Positions 25,289 through 34,648 of a stretch of 64,000 nucleotides of DNA are shown here, piece after piece (position 1 is the first letter of the stretch; the number at the start of each line of letters is the position of its first letter). Made by a program: the position numbers and the translations under genes. Where the stretch lies: assembly GCA_947503625.1 (NCBI GenBank), contig CANNEK010000002.1:992001-1056000 (forward strand). Direction: 5' to 3'. This DNA comes from an uncultured Kordiimonas sp. (lineage in GTDB: Bacteria > Pseudomonadota > Alphaproteobacteria > Sphingomonadales > Kordiimonadaceae). The notes below the pieces were generated by a model. It did not search any database. It saw only the letters and a program-made list of their open reading frames with translations, and had not been told where the DNA came from.

Positions 25289-26356
25289 CTAGCGGCTGGT
25301 ATCGACTTCTTCGACCTCCACAACACCTTTGCGTTTTTGTTTGGCGTTTTTCTCGTCCCGGTACCTTAACAACTCCACAACATGATTGGGCAGAGCTGTA
25401 ATAACATCCAGACCAAGAGCGTCACGGGTATTACCTGGCCCTGTTGTGCCTGCCTGGCCCATATGACCATTGTAGAGGTCTGCTATGTTCCAGTCCTCTA
25501 TTTCTGCAGATACCCGGTCAACCTGTTCCATTTTTCGCAAAAAAGCCGGCTTTGCATATTTGCGGACATGGTCCATCACGTCTCTTTCGAAGTCAGGGAA
25601 CTGGGCTGCCATGCGTTTGTAATAAGATGAAATCCGAAGCTCTTTTTTCTTCCACACCTGGGTGCCGCGCACACTGTTGACAAAATCAACTGCGTTGTCG
25701 TTCAATTGTTCCATGACCGAGCGGCCGGTATAGGCTGTGTTACGGACGTTTGGTGTTCCTACTGCACCCATATAAAACCCGTAGATCACCCGAGGATCAT
25801 TCCAGTTTTCGGCTACATGGTCCTGGATATCTTCTAGAGATATTATGGTGCCGTTCAGATCGAAGAGCTTTTGCCTGTAGAATGCATTCTCGTCTTCTTC
25901 ATCGAAAAACGGGCCCAGTCTTGTGATGGGATATTCTTCGGCGACTTTTGCCAGGACGATCGCGTTGTGAAGGTTATACCAATAGGCAAGCTGTTCGTTT
26001 CTGCGTAGTTTTTCGATGGGAATTTGCGCTGGAATTGCCAACAGATCGTCGCGCATATCGGCCAGAAAATTTACCTGATCAGGTTCAAATCGGTCGAACA
26101 TGACCCGATTGCCTTCAAGCCGTGATGGTAGCGGGTTGGCAAAACTAACACGTGACGCTGTTCCTCTGCGAGGGCGTTTAGCACGTTTATGGGTCGAGGG
26201 TCCCATGTCCAGAACAGACCCTTTTAAAACCATATTCAGGTCGCTGTAATCTAGTCTGTATTTGGAATTAGGATCAAATTCGGTGGGCAGTTCTGCTGCA
26301 CTTGCAATTGGTGCCAGGGCCAAGCATAGACACACTACGCCTAGTTTTTTCAGCAT
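25289..26356 (-). CDS. Exported DUF547 domain-containing protein
   Basis: A 355-residue protein with a signal peptide (LGVVCLCLALAPIASAAE, cleavage near residue 21). The DUF547 core spans roughly residues 100-290, with NEQLAYWYNLHNAIVLAKV, SLEDIQDHV and DPRVIYGFYMGAVGTPNV. Papain- or transglutaminase-like ancestry has been proposed for DUF547, but the role is not known. Basic stretches occur at 57-66 (KRAKRPRRG) and near the C-terminus. The ATG has an AGGAGTGAAAC ribosome site. It has its own terminator and appears to be a single-gene unit. Confidence 0.85.
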   Translation of the reverse strand: MLKKLGVVCLCLALAPIASAAELPTEFDPNSKYRLDYSDLNMVLKGSVLDMGPSTHKRAKRPRRGTASRVSFANPLPSRLEGNRVMFDRFEPDQVNFLADMRDDLLAIPAQIPIEKLRRNEQLAYWYNLHNAIVLAKVAEEYPITRLGPFFDEEDENAFYRQKLFDLNGTIISLEDIQDHVAENWNDPRVIYGFYMGAVGTPNVRNTAYTGRSVMEQLNDNAVDFVNSVRGTQVWKKKELRISSYYKRMAAQFPDFERDVMDHVRKYAKPAFLRKMEQVDRVSAEIEDWNIADLYNGHMGQAGTTGPGNTRDALGLDVITALPNHVVELLRYRDEKNAKQKRKGVVEVEEVDTSR

Positions 26357-26605
26357 GTTTCACTCCTGTTTCTCGCGTCGTTACGATCATTTTTATTGTT
26401 GGGGAACGCCAATTTTTCGGTCGTTTATTCGCTGTAGTAGGTTGCAATCATCCCGAAGGTAGATTGCAAAACCAAAGCCTTTTCAGCAAACAATGGGCGG
26501 TCAACCGGCTTCTAGCAGCGGTAAAACGCACTTCCCCCAGGCTTTTAAGCCTTCCTGTAATATGGGATTAAAATGCGCAATTTGCAATGGATGGCCGAAT
26601 AGTCA
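26357..26605. other. Intergenic region upstream of the DUF547 gene
   Basis: About 250 bases between the DUF547 start and the terminator of the Bax-inhibitor-1 gene. It contains the AGGAG ribosome site for DUF547 next to its ATG. I found no promoter with both boxes at the right spacing, and no gene or repeat. Confidence 0.35.
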
Positions 26606-26632
26606 CAAAAAAACCCGGCATAAAAGCCGGGC
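26606..26632 (-). terminator. Terminator after the Bax inhibitor-1 family gene
   Basis: A 7-bp stem including one G-T pair (GCCCGGC/GCCGGGT on the minus strand) and a 6-base loop are followed by T7 on that strand. It lies 26 bases beyond the stop codon at 26658. Confidence 0.85.
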
Positions 26633-26657
26633 TTTCAATTCGTTATTTGGGGGCTCG

Positions 26658-27374
26658 CTACTCGCGGTTGCCCAGGAACTGCAGCAGGAACATGAACAGG
26701 TTTACGAAATCCAGATACAGGTTCACAGCACCCATAATCGCACCTTTGGCAACGGCTTCGCCGCTTGCCATCATATAGTAGCTTTCCTTGATCCGCTGCG
26801 TATCATAGGCGGTCAGGCCGGCAAAAATCAGAACACCTGCGACCGAGATAATGAATTGCAGCATGCTGGAGCCAAGGAACATATTCACGATCATAGCGAT
26901 GAAGAGGCCGATAACCCCCATGAACAGGAATGTGCCCAAGCCGGAAAGGCTCTTTTTGGTTGTATAGCCGTACAGGCTAAGGGCGCCAAAAGAAGCCGCT
27001 GTTATGAAGAACGTACGAGCGATGCTGGTGCCGGTATAGGCAGCAAATATCCATGCCATGGACACGCCCATGGTGGCTGCAAATGCCCAGAAAATCATCT
27101 GAAGTGTGCTCGATTTCATTTTGTGCACACCAAAACTCATCACCATGATGAAGGCCAATGGTGCCAGCGCCACTATCCAGTGCAGGCCACTGTTAAAGAT
27201 AGCGCTTAGCAACGCTTCATTCGTGCCGACTAAAAGGGCGACAATACCGGTAAGCAATATGCCGGACGTCATATAGTTGTATACTTTTAGCATGTACGAG
27301 CGAAGGCCCTCGTCATACTCTGCGGTTTGCTCGGCGGGTCTTGCGCCGTATGCGGGTCTGTATCTTTCAGCCAT
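26658..27374 (-). CDS. Bax inhibitor-1/YccA family membrane protein
   Basis: A 238-residue protein with seven hydrophobic segments beginning after an N-terminal charged region (MAERYRPAYGARPAEQTAEYDEG). VYNYMTSGILLTGIVALLVG starts helix one, and AGLTAYDTQRIKESYY near the C-terminus is the BI-1 signature holding conserved aspartates. Relatives are calcium-leak channels or YccA-like modulators of the FtsH protease. It is a single transcription unit with its own terminator. Confidence 0.9.
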   Translation of the reverse strand: MAERYRPAYGARPAEQTAEYDEGLRSYMLKVYNYMTSGILLTGIVALLVGTNEALLSAIFNSGLHWIVALAPLAFIMVMSFGVHKMKSSTLQMIFWAFAATMGVSMAWIFAAYTGTSIARTFFITAASFGALSLYGYTTKKSLSGLGTFLFMGVIGLFIAMIVNMFLGSSMLQFIISVAGVLIFAGLTAYDTQRIKESYYMMASGEAVAKGAIMGAVNLYLDFVNLFMFLLQFLGNRE

Positions 27375-27487
27375 TAACTACTCCCCATGGGAATTGATTA
27401 AACTCATTGCACTTAATATGGGCTTTCTGCGGACCAGTTTCAACAGGAACCGGTTCCCAGAGAGCGGTATTTCCCCGGAAGGTGCTC

Positions 27488-30022
27488 TTATTCAGTCCGG
27501 AGTACCGCATTCGGCTTGACCGATAGTGCTCTGAAACTTGAGCCAAGCCCGAACAATACAGTCACAAACAAGCTGGTTGCGACGGTCAAAATCATTGGCA
27601 ATGGCAGGAACGTAAATTCAAGGTCCATTACCATTTCGACCACGATGAAGCCTGTCAGCGTACCCAGGCCAAGCGCAATAAATGCAGTGACAATACCAAT
27701 CAGGGCATACTCCAGCAGATAAGCCCGCAGGATCTGGCTGCGCACCGCGCCAACGACCTTCAGGATAACGCTTTCATACACCCGTTGCTGGAACCCGGCG
27801 GCAATTGCACCAGCCAACACCAGAATACCCGCAATAATCGCAACCATCGCTGTCGCCTGCACAGCAGTACCAATCTGCTCCATCAGAGTGTTGACGGAAG
27901 ACAGCACCTCTTTCATGCGGACTGCGGTAATGTTGGGGAATTTTCCGGTGATGGTGGAGTGCGCCACCTGTTCGGCTGCATCGCTGGCTTTCATCGTTGC
28001 CATAAAGGTGTGCGGCGCCTGTGACAGCGTGTAAGGGTCGAACAAAATCACAAAATTGAAGCCAAAGGTGCCCCAGTTTATCGATCGCAATGACCGAACG
28101 GTTGCCGTGAGGTTCCGGCCCAGCACATTGACGGTGATGGTGTCGCCGATAGCAAGACCAAGACCGTCTGCTACCTCTTTGCCAAGACTGACTTCCGGTT
28201 CGCCAGCATAATCTGCTGGCCACCAGTCGCCTTCTTCAAGGCTGCTGCCTTTGTTCAATTCGTCCATATAGGACAGGCCGCGGTCACCGCGCAGCACCCA
28301 GCGAACGTCCTGGGACACCTCAACGTCGCTTGCTGGCGTCCCGTTCAGGTGGGTCACGCGACCACGCAGGTTCGGGATTGTGACAATGTCTTCCACGCCA
28401 TCAATGGCAAGTGCGGTGCTTTGGAAGTCTTCAACCTGATAGGGTTGAATATCCAGCATGAAAAACGCCGGTGCTTCACTGGGCACCTGATCGTTCAGCT
28501 GCTTGCCCATGTTGCCTTCAATCAGGGCAAGGCTTGCAAATAGTGTGAGTCCCAACCCAAGGGATATCACAACAGCGCCGGTTGCGGCACCAGGCCGGTG
28601 CAGGTTGGCAACTGCCATACGCACCAGTGCGTTCTTAGGGCGAGGGGCTTTTGCGGCCACTTTCTCGATTACCCAGCTTGTCAGACGAAGCAGCACAAGT
28701 GCGGCACCGGCGCCAGCCATAAAGCCTGCGGCCAATATGCGATTTTCAGACATGCCAACCGCCAGCAGAACCACCATTGTCGCCGCCCCGAAAATCGTTG
28801 CTGTATAGATTAGCCGCGGCCAGCGGCCTTCAGGGGCAACAATCGCCCGAAACAGGCGTACGGCAGGCAGGTCCCGCGCTTTGCCAAGCGGCCAGACCGC
28901 GAAAGCGATTGTGATCATCAGGCCGTAAACTGCGGCCAGCAATAATGCGACGGGATAGACACCACCGTCAGGTTTGACCGGTAAAGTGTCTGGCAGGAAC
29001 TGGGCAAGCGTGCCCGGTAAAAACGCACCTGCAAAAAGCCCGACAAGAATTGCTATGGTACCGATAAGCAGTATCTGGATAAAATAAGTCTGGAAAACCG
29101 TAGAGCCATCTGCACCCAGGATTTTCAACGTGGCAATCGTTTTGGTCTTGCGATCCATGTAGCCGCGTACCGCATTGCCAACGCCAACGCCGCCAACCAC
29201 AAGGGCCGAAATGCCAACCAGCGTCAGGAACATGCCCATTTGTTCAATGAAGCGCCTTAGACCCGGAGCACTGGTTCCGCGATCACGTACGCGCCAGTTC
29301 TCATCCGGGAAGGTTTCGTTCATTTGCTCGCGTATCGCGGCAACGTCCGTGCCTGCAGGCAAGCGAATTTTGTAATAGAAGTTCACAAGACTGCCGGTTG
29401 TCACCAGCCCGGTTTGAGCGAGGGCATCACGCCCGATCATAACCGTGGGGCCAAGCTGAAACCCGAGATTTGCCTTGTCGGGTTCTCTTTGGATAAAAGC
29501 CCGCACGTCTGCCTTGATGCGCCCAAACACCAGCGTATCGCCAACCTGCACATCCATTTTGTCCGCTAGAAGCGGATCAATGGCCACCCCCCAAACGTCA
29601 TTTACCTGCGAAAATAAAGCGTCATTGTCGAGGGTCGGTGTGGTCTCAAATGCGCCGTATAGAGGATACTGATTATCAACTGCGCGGAGTTCAACAAGGG
29701 TTGAAGAGGGGGCGCCGTCGACGCGAGCCATTGTTCTAAGGCGCGCCGACGAAGACATATCACCAGTTTCATTGAACCAGTTTATCGACTCCGGCGTTGC
29801 CTCTCGCTGGTAGATATTGACTTCGATGTCACCGCCCAGAATAGACTGCCCTTCGCGCTCCAGGCCTTCCTGGATAGCACGGGTGAGGGAACCGATGGCG
29901 GCGATCGCAGTCACACCCAGTATCAGGCATGCCATGAAAACCTTGAAGCCATTAAGGCCTGCCCGAAGTTCGCGCAGTGCCAGTTTTATCGCAATTGGCG
30001 TATTTGCGTGACGGGTGATCAT
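27488..30022 (-). CDS. ABC transporter permease, FtsX type (YbbP-like)
   Basis: An 844-residue membrane protein with two FtsX-type permease repeats. The first helix (VFMACLILGVTAIAAIGSL) is followed by a large periplasmic domain, about residues 50-260. Helix clusters fall at about 270-430 and 720-844 (TAMVAIIAGILVLAGAIAAGF and following). It overlaps the ATPase gene by four bases (ATGA). Together they form the YbbA-YbbP exporter, found next to tesA in many proteobacteria. The substrate is not established; lipid or lipoprotein-related export is often suggested. Confidence 0.92.
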   Translation of the reverse strand: MITRHANTPIAIKLALRELRAGLNGFKVFMACLILGVTAIAAIGSLTRAIQEGLEREGQSILGGDIEVNIYQREATPESINWFNETGDMSSSARLRTMARVDGAPSSTLVELRAVDNQYPLYGAFETTPTLDNDALFSQVNDVWGVAIDPLLADKMDVQVGDTLVFGRIKADVRAFIQREPDKANLGFQLGPTVMIGRDALAQTGLVTTGSLVNFYYKIRLPAGTDVAAIREQMNETFPDENWRVRDRGTSAPGLRRFIEQMGMFLTLVGISALVVGGVGVGNAVRGYMDRKTKTIATLKILGADGSTVFQTYFIQILLIGTIAILVGLFAGAFLPGTLAQFLPDTLPVKPDGGVYPVALLLAAVYGLMITIAFAVWPLGKARDLPAVRLFRAIVAPEGRWPRLIYTATIFGAATMVVLLAVGMSENRILAAGFMAGAGAALVLLRLTSWVIEKVAAKAPRPKNALVRMAVANLHRPGAATGAVVISLGLGLTLFASLALIEGNMGKQLNDQVPSEAPAFFMLDIQPYQVEDFQSTALAIDGVEDIVTIPNLRGRVTHLNGTPASDVEVSQDVRWVLRGDRGLSYMDELNKGSSLEEGDWWPADYAGEPEVSLGKEVADGLGLAIGDTITVNVLGRNLTATVRSLRSINWGTFGFNFVILFDPYTLSQAPHTFMATMKASDAAEQVAHSTITGKFPNITAVRMKEVLSSVNTLMEQIGTAVQATAMVAIIAGILVLAGAIAAGFQQRVYESVILKVVGAVRSQILRAYLLEYALIGIVTAFIALGLGTLTGFIVVEMVMDLEFTFLPLPMILTVATSLFVTVLFGLGSSFRALSVKPNAVLRTE

Positions 30023-30759
30023 GATTGTTTCGCTTTGGGCATCATGTCCTGACCAATGCGGACCGACTGTGTGTCGCCTGTGTCGTCAACAATTCTGCCG
30101 TCCGCCATGGATATAACCCGGTCACATTTGTCTGCCAGTGCCGGGTCATGTGTGACCAGAATAAGTGTTGAACGCCGACTTCTCGAAAGGTCGAAGATCA
30201 GATCGATAACGTCGCGTCCCGTTTTCCCGTCGAGGTTTCCTGTTGGCTCGTCGCCAAAAAGAATAGCGGGTTCAGGTGCAATCGCACGGGCCAGAGCCAC
30301 CCGTTGCTGCTCGCCTCCGGAAAGCTGGGCCGGGTAGTGATCCATCCTGTGTGCCAGGCCAACAGCCTCAAGTTCCCGGGAAGCGCGGTCGAACGCGTCG
30401 TTCACACCCGCCAGTTCAAGAGGGACTGCAACGTTTTCCAGTGCTGTCATGGTCGGGATAAGGTGAAAGGCCTGCATCACGATGCCCACCCGGCTTAGCC
30501 GGTGGCGTGCAAGCGTGTCTTCGTCGGCACCCTCAAATTCCAATCCGTCAACCAGCACACTGCCGGTTGTCGCCTGTTCAAGGCCTGTCATTAGGCTCAT
30601 CAAGGATGATTTGCCAGAACCCGACGGCCCGACGATGCCGACAGTCTCGCCATTTTCGATGCCAAAATTGATTTCTTTCAGGATGTTAACCGGCCCTGCA
30701 CCGGACTCGAGTGTTAATGACACATTCGTGAGTTCAATAACTGCTTGTGGCTTTGTCAT
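30019..30759 (-). CDS. ABC transporter ATP-binding protein (YbbA/LolD-like)
   Basis: A 246-residue ATPase. Walker A is GIVGPSGSGKSSL near residue 40, the signature is LSGGEQQRVALARAIA, and Walker B is ILFGDEPTGNLD, with the switch histidine in LILVTHDPALA. It belongs to the MacB/LolD/YbbA group, which energises FtsX-type permeases. I chose the ATG at 30759 (MTKPQAVIEL); an in-frame TTG eight codons upstream lacks a ribosome site. It overlaps the permease gene and is divergent from tesA. Confidence 0.93.
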   Translation of the reverse strand: MTKPQAVIELTNVSLTLESGAGPVNILKEINFGIENGETVGIVGPSGSGKSSLMSLMTGLEQATTGSVLVDGLEFEGADEDTLARHRLSRVGIVMQAFHLIPTMTALENVAVPLELAGVNDAFDRASRELEAVGLAHRMDHYPAQLSGGEQQRVALARAIAPEPAILFGDEPTGNLDGKTGRDVIDLIFDLSRSRRSTLILVTHDPALADKCDRVISMADGRIVDDTGDTQSVRIGQDMMPKAKQS

Positions 30760-30832
30760 TGTAATTTTTTTCCTCGCCGCCAAATATTGACATTATTATT
30801 GTTAATTACGTCCATAGCTAGGTATTCGGATC

Positions 30833-31522
30833 ATGAACGTCAATCGTCTCACCAAAATATTACCTAAGCAGCTTTTCGCTGCATTTGTGCTGGTTTTTGC
30901 GTCGGGCAGCGGTTTTTTTGCGGTCAATGGGCAGGATTCTGCCAATAAAACCAGCGAAGAGATCGCAGTTTTGGCCTTTGGGGACAGCCTCACGGCCGGA
31001 TACGGTCTGCCCGCTGGCGAAGGGTTTGTTGACCAACTACAGGTCTGGCTCGAGGGTGAACTGGGGCAACCTGTTGAAGTTTTCAATGGCGGTGTCTCCG
31101 GCGACACTTCGATGGGCGGCCGTTCACGGCTTGACTGGGCTTTGTCGCCAATCAAGTCGGGTAGGCCTGATCTGGTGATTCTGGAGCTTGGTGCCAATGA
31201 CGCATTGCGAGGTGTGTCGCCAGAGGTTACCCGCGAAAATATGGATGCCATGCTAAAAACGCTATCTGATCGTGGCATACCCACTTTGGTTGCCGGAATG
31301 CTTGCTTCGCCAAGCTGGGGGCCGGACTATGAAGCAACATTCAACCGTATTTATCCGGAACTTTCCGCCAAATATGACATGCCGCTTTACCCCTTCTTTC
31401 TGGACGGCGTTGCGACGATTGCCGAGCTGAACCAATCAGATGGCTTGCACCCCACGAAAGAAGGTGTTGCGATCATCGTCGAGAAAATTGGCCCTTACGT
31501 GAAGGAAGCTCTTTCCCGCTGA
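30833..31522 (+). CDS. tesA: Periplasmic arylesterase / multifunctional lysophospholipase-thioesterase
   Basis: A 229-residue SGNH hydrolase with a signal peptide (KQLFAAFVLVFASGSGFFAVNG). The family blocks are present: AFGDSLTAGYGLPA (nucleophile Ser), FNGGVSGDTSMGG (Gly), LELGANDALRG (Asn) and SDGLHPTKEG (Asp and His). TesA-type enzymes hydrolyse acyl-CoA, lysophospholipid and aryl esters. The divergent ybbA-ybbP pair is the classic neighbour, and the 73-base gap probably holds both promoters. Confidence 0.93.
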   Translation: MNVNRLTKILPKQLFAAFVLVFASGSGFFAVNGQDSANKTSEEIAVLAFGDSLTAGYGLPAGEGFVDQLQVWLEGELGQPVEVFNGGVSGDTSMGGRSRLDWALSPIKSGRPDLVILELGANDALRGVSPEVTRENMDAMLKTLSDRGIPTLVAGMLASPSWGPDYEATFNRIYPELSAKYDMPLYPFFLDGVATIAELNQSDGLHPTKEGVAIIVEKIGPYVKEALSR

Positions 31523-31569
31523 TTCGTTTCGCGCTAGAATCATCATTATCGTCAATACGGGAGGTGCAA

Positions 31570-32178
31570 ATGGCTCGTCTTTTTGTCGGCTTGGATATCC
31601 AGGACCCATTGATTGATGAGCTTTATGAAGCCCGAGGCGGCGTTGAAGGCGCGCACTGGCAACGTGATAATCAGTTGCACCTCACTTTGGCTTACATCGG
31701 CGAAACCCCAAGAAAAGCAAAGCGGGAAATCGAGGATACATTGGCACAAATTCGTTTTGAGCCATTTGAATTTTCGCTGTCGGGTGTGGGTATGTTTGGC
31801 AAGCCAAAGCAGCCCAAAGCACTTTGGGCAGGCGTAGCTGACAAAAAGCCTTTGCTTCATTTGCACGAAAAAATTGCCTCTGCGCTTGATCGCATTGATG
31901 TTGAGATTGATCGCAGGAAGTTCAAACCTCATGTCACACTCGCGCGTTTCAGGCGCGGTGCGCAGGCCAGGGTTGGGGATTGGCTAACCTGCAACGAAAG
32001 GCTGAGCACACAGTCGACCGTGGTTGATAGCTTTGTGCTGTTTTCCAGCGAACGTACCTCCGAGGGGTCATTTTATCGCCACGAGGCAGAGTTTCATGCA
32101 TTTGGACATGATGTACTGGGTGAAGACACAGCCGATGATCTGGCTCGTCATGACTGGCCGGCAGTGCAGGCAGGCTAA
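31570..32178 (+). CDS. thpR: RNA 2',3'-cyclic phosphodiesterase (2H/LigT family)
   Basis: A 202-residue 2H phosphoesterase with the two catalytic HxT motifs: HLTLAYIG near residue 41 and HVTLARFRRG near residue 122. ThpR opens 2',3'-cyclic phosphate ends of RNA. The ATG at 31570 has a GGGAGG ribosome site at 5 bases; an in-frame GTG two codons earlier overlaps that site. It lies 47 bases after tesA and could be co-transcribed. It converges with the lipoprotein hydrolase gene. Confidence 0.92.
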   Translation: MARLFVGLDIQDPLIDELYEARGGVEGAHWQRDNQLHLTLAYIGETPRKAKREIEDTLAQIRFEPFEFSLSGVGMFGKPKQPKALWAGVADKKPLLHLHEKIASALDRIDVEIDRRKFKPHVTLARFRRGAQARVGDWLTCNERLSTQSTVVDSFVLFSSERTSEGSFYRHEAEFHAFGHDVLGEDTADDLARHDWPAVQAG

Positions 32179-32204
32179 GCCATTGTTGAACTGACGGCTT
32201 TTTC

Positions 32205-33116
32205 CTATTTTGTCGTGGCCATTCCAGTTTGGGCGATTACACGCCCACCATTCATCGAACGCGCCATATCCAGAACCGCATTCATAATGATGTCCTGTTG
32301 GCGCCATTGCAGAAAATGGTTCATGCCTTCAATTCTGACCACCTCAAGCTTGCCCGTGCCCGTCATGGTTCGCTGCATGAAGGGAACATTTTCGTATGGT
32401 ACGAGCTTGTCTTCGGTCCCGTGAACAATTGTTACCGGCTGGGTGATCGAGGCCAGTTTTGGTTCCAGCAGGCGAAGCTCATCTTCAAGTGCGATCAATT
32501 CCCTGTTCGAGTGGCGCATGACGGCAGGCAGAAGCCAGCTGATTGGCGGAATATTGCCGACATACTGGATAAATAACACGTCTTCCAGCTCCGGGTCGAG
32601 CGCGCCCGCGAGCACAAGAATGCCTGCCACTTTTTCAGGATAATTCACTGCCGCCGCCGCAACAATTGGTCCGCCGAGCGAATGGCCCGCAAGTATGGTT
32701 TTTTTACCGTCTCGCGTGACCAGCAGCGGGGCAAGGGCTGCTGCCTGGTCATCAAGCGCAACCAGTTGTTTTTTAGGTTTGGTGAAACCGAATCCGGGCC
32801 GGTCGATTGCGACGAATTCGAAACCCGCCGGTACATTTTTCAGCATGTTGTACCAGTTGCCACCTGCGTCACCGGGCGTGCCATGCACGAAAACCACGCG
32901 CTGGCCGTTCGGGTCACCTGCACGCAGATAGCTAAGCTCTATGCCTTCACCGACATTGGCAAACACAGTTTCACGCACGACGAATTCGTCACTGACGAAT
33001 TCGGATTCGAAGTCCATGAATATTCCCGCGCAGCCGACAAGCGCGAGCGGCAAAATAACAAGGGTTGCCCAAAACTTAAAAGACTTCAGGATTTTTTTCA
33101 GTCGCGGCACTGGCAT
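32205..33116 (-). CDS. Alpha/beta hydrolase, probable lipoprotein
   Basis: A 303-residue alpha/beta hydrolase. The N-terminus (basic KKILKSFKF, then hydrophobic WATLVILPLALVGC) ends in a plausible lipobox, LVGC, so it may be lipid-anchored outside the inner membrane. VVFVHGTPGDAGGNWYN is the oxyanion loop, LAGHSLGGPIVA the nucleophile elbow with Ser, and the HGTEDKLVPY and GMNHFLQW segments supply Asp and His. The substrate is unknown. The start is uncertain between ATG 33116 and TTG 33125. Confidence 0.85.
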   Translation of the reverse strand: MPVPRLKKILKSFKFWATLVILPLALVGCAGIFMDFESEFVSDEFVVRETVFANVGEGIELSYLRAGDPNGQRVVFVHGTPGDAGGNWYNMLKNVPAGFEFVAIDRPGFGFTKPKKQLVALDDQAAALAPLLVTRDGKKTILAGHSLGGPIVAAAAVNYPEKVAGILVLAGALDPELEDVLFIQYVGNIPPISWLLPAVMRHSNRELIALEDELRLLEPKLASITQPVTIVHGTEDKLVPYENVPFMQRTMTGTGKLEVVRIEGMNHFLQWRQQDIIMNAVLDMARSMNGGRVIAQTGMATTK

Positions 33117-33209
33117 GCTCTTCAATGGTTTGATTGAATCGATATGGGCTCAGTTTAGTGGATTGTCTGCAAATTTCAGTTCACATTCGGTTGAAAGCGT
33201 ATCGGTGCC

Positions 33210-34085
33210 TCAGAAGCCGAGTGTCTCAAGGCGTTCAGCCACCTGACCAACATAACCGCCACCAAACAGTCTGACATGCACAAGCAGTGGCCAAAGCTGA
33301 TAAATGGTTTTTCGGTGCTCCTCGAACGCAGGATCAATTGGCAAGTGTTCACCATAGGCCTCAAAAAAACCGGGTGCGAGCCCTCCCATCAAATCGATGA
33401 AAGCCAGATCCATTTCAGCGTGTCCGTATGAAATGGCAGGGTCAATAAAGCCGGCAGCTTTATTTCCATCTATCAGCATGTTACCGGCCCATAGGTCGCC
33501 GTGTAAAAGGCTGGAAGGTGGCGTTTCCGGGAGAAAGTCATGCATCTTCTCCGCGAGGTTCTCGATACGCTGCATAACGGGCGAAGGCAGCTTTCCTGTC
33601 CGCGCCGCCGACGAAGCCATAGCGATTAACCGGTTTTCTGCGAAGAACTGACACCAGTTCCGGGATGGCTTGTTCTGTTGAGACAAGGGGCCGATGTAGG
33701 TATCTTTGTCAAAACCGAAGTAAGGACGGCCGCCTTTGGGCTTTACGGCGTGAAGAGCGGCAATGTGGGCTGCCACGTCCCTTGTCGCCAATTCAGGATC
33801 GCCGATACCTGCATGCGGGATATAGCTCAGTACAAGAAGGCCTTTTGTCTGAAACAGCACGTCGGGAACCGGCAGGGTTGATTTCGCCTTCAGATGCTTA
33901 AGCATCATTTTTTCAGTTGCTGTTGTATCAGGTTGATCCATGCGGGGGCGTTTGGCCACTACTTCCTGATTATTTTCCAGCGTCAGCAATGATACATCAG
34001 CGATATCGCCGCCTTGCAAGGGGCGAGACCGTGCAATCTTTGATCCGAGTGCGCTTTCGAGCTTTTGGCTGATTGACCCTGCCAT
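33210..34085 (-). CDS. Fructosamine kinase family protein
   Basis: A 291-residue aminoglycoside-kinase-fold protein. SSLLHGDLWAGNMLIDG is the catalytic loop, with Asp and Asn, and AAGFIDPAISYGHAEMDLAFI the metal-binding loop. This YGHAE(M)DLA pattern is characteristic of fructosamine-3-kinase relatives, which phosphorylate sugar adducts on proteins so that they fall off. The open frame runs upstream to 34223, inside the phosphatase gene. The ATG at 34085, 4 bases after that gene's stop, gives the family length. The two genes are probably co-transcribed. Confidence 0.88.
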   Translation of the reverse strand: MAGSISQKLESALGSKIARSRPLQGGDIADVSLLTLENNQEVVAKRPRMDQPDTTATEKMMLKHLKAKSTLPVPDVLFQTKGLLVLSYIPHAGIGDPELATRDVAAHIAALHAVKPKGGRPYFGFDKDTYIGPLSQQNKPSRNWCQFFAENRLIAMASSAARTGKLPSPVMQRIENLAEKMHDFLPETPPSSLLHGDLWAGNMLIDGNKAAGFIDPAISYGHAEMDLAFIDLMGGLAPGFFEAYGEHLPIDPAFEEHRKTIYQLWPLLVHVRLFGGGYVGQVAERLETLGF

Positions 34086-34089
34086 GGTT

Positions 34090-34569
34090 CTAAAAGTGCT
34101 TTTCTTTGATCTGCGATAGCAAGCCTTCTGCGGCCTCTTTGGCTGCTCTGAAGCAAACAGAAAACTGATCAGACGGGCCGTAGTAAGGGTCGGGCATTTC
34201 GTCAATTTGCAATTGGGGCGCAAAGGACAGGAATAACTGGAGTCTGTCTTTAAATTGATCAGGGGATCGCGCCATCAGGTCCTGAAGATTTTCCCGATCC
34301 ATCACCATGATGTAGTTGTATGTGGTGAAATCACTGTCGGTCACTATGCGGGACCGTTGCCCCGAGATATCAACTCCATGTTTTCTGGCGGCATCTATTG
34401 CACGGTCGTCCGGGGCAGACCCGGCATGATACCCGATGGTGCCGGCGCTATCGATCCTGATCCTGTCAATCAGGCCGGCCTCGCTTGCTGCGGCGCGAAA
34501 TGCTCCTTCAGCCATCGGAGAACGACAGATGTTCCCCATGCAAACAAAAAGAACCGATGTCAAAGTCAT
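34090..34569 (-). CDS. Low-molecular-weight protein-tyrosine phosphatase
   Basis: A 159-residue phosphatase. The P-loop VCMGNICRSPMAEG (CX5RS) lies within the first 20 residues, and the general-acid motif is DPYYG near the C-terminus. It removes phosphate from tyrosine or small phosphoesters. The start is unclear. ATG 34569 sits directly after a GGGAG ribosome site with no spacer, while TTG at 34563 would have 6 bases. The fructosamine-kinase-like gene follows after 4 bases. Confidence 0.92.
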   Translation of the reverse strand: MTLTSVLFVCMGNICRSPMAEGAFRAAASEAGLIDRIRIDSAGTIGYHAGSAPDDRAIDAARKHGVDISGQRSRIVTDSDFTTYNYIMVMDRENLQDLMARSPDQFKDRLQLFLSFAPQLQIDEMPDPYYGPSDQFSVCFRAAKEAAEGLLSQIKEKHF

Positions 34570-34648
34570 CTCCCGCTTGTGATGCGTCCACAAACCGTTA
34601 CCCTAGCGCCGATTGTGTTTAAAGGAAATCCGGCAATAGGGAAAAAGA

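Noticed and set aside
26493-27209. A 238-codon plus-strand frame over the Bax-inhibitor-1 gene
   Set aside because: His- and Gln-rich antisense translation of a membrane protein gene, no motif and no ribosome site.
27446-27457. Perfect palindrome GGAACCGGTTCC between the FtsX permease and Bax-inhibitor-1 genes
   Set aside because: Only 12 bp, no spacer and no placement at a promoter; such short palindromes occur by chance in 64 kb.
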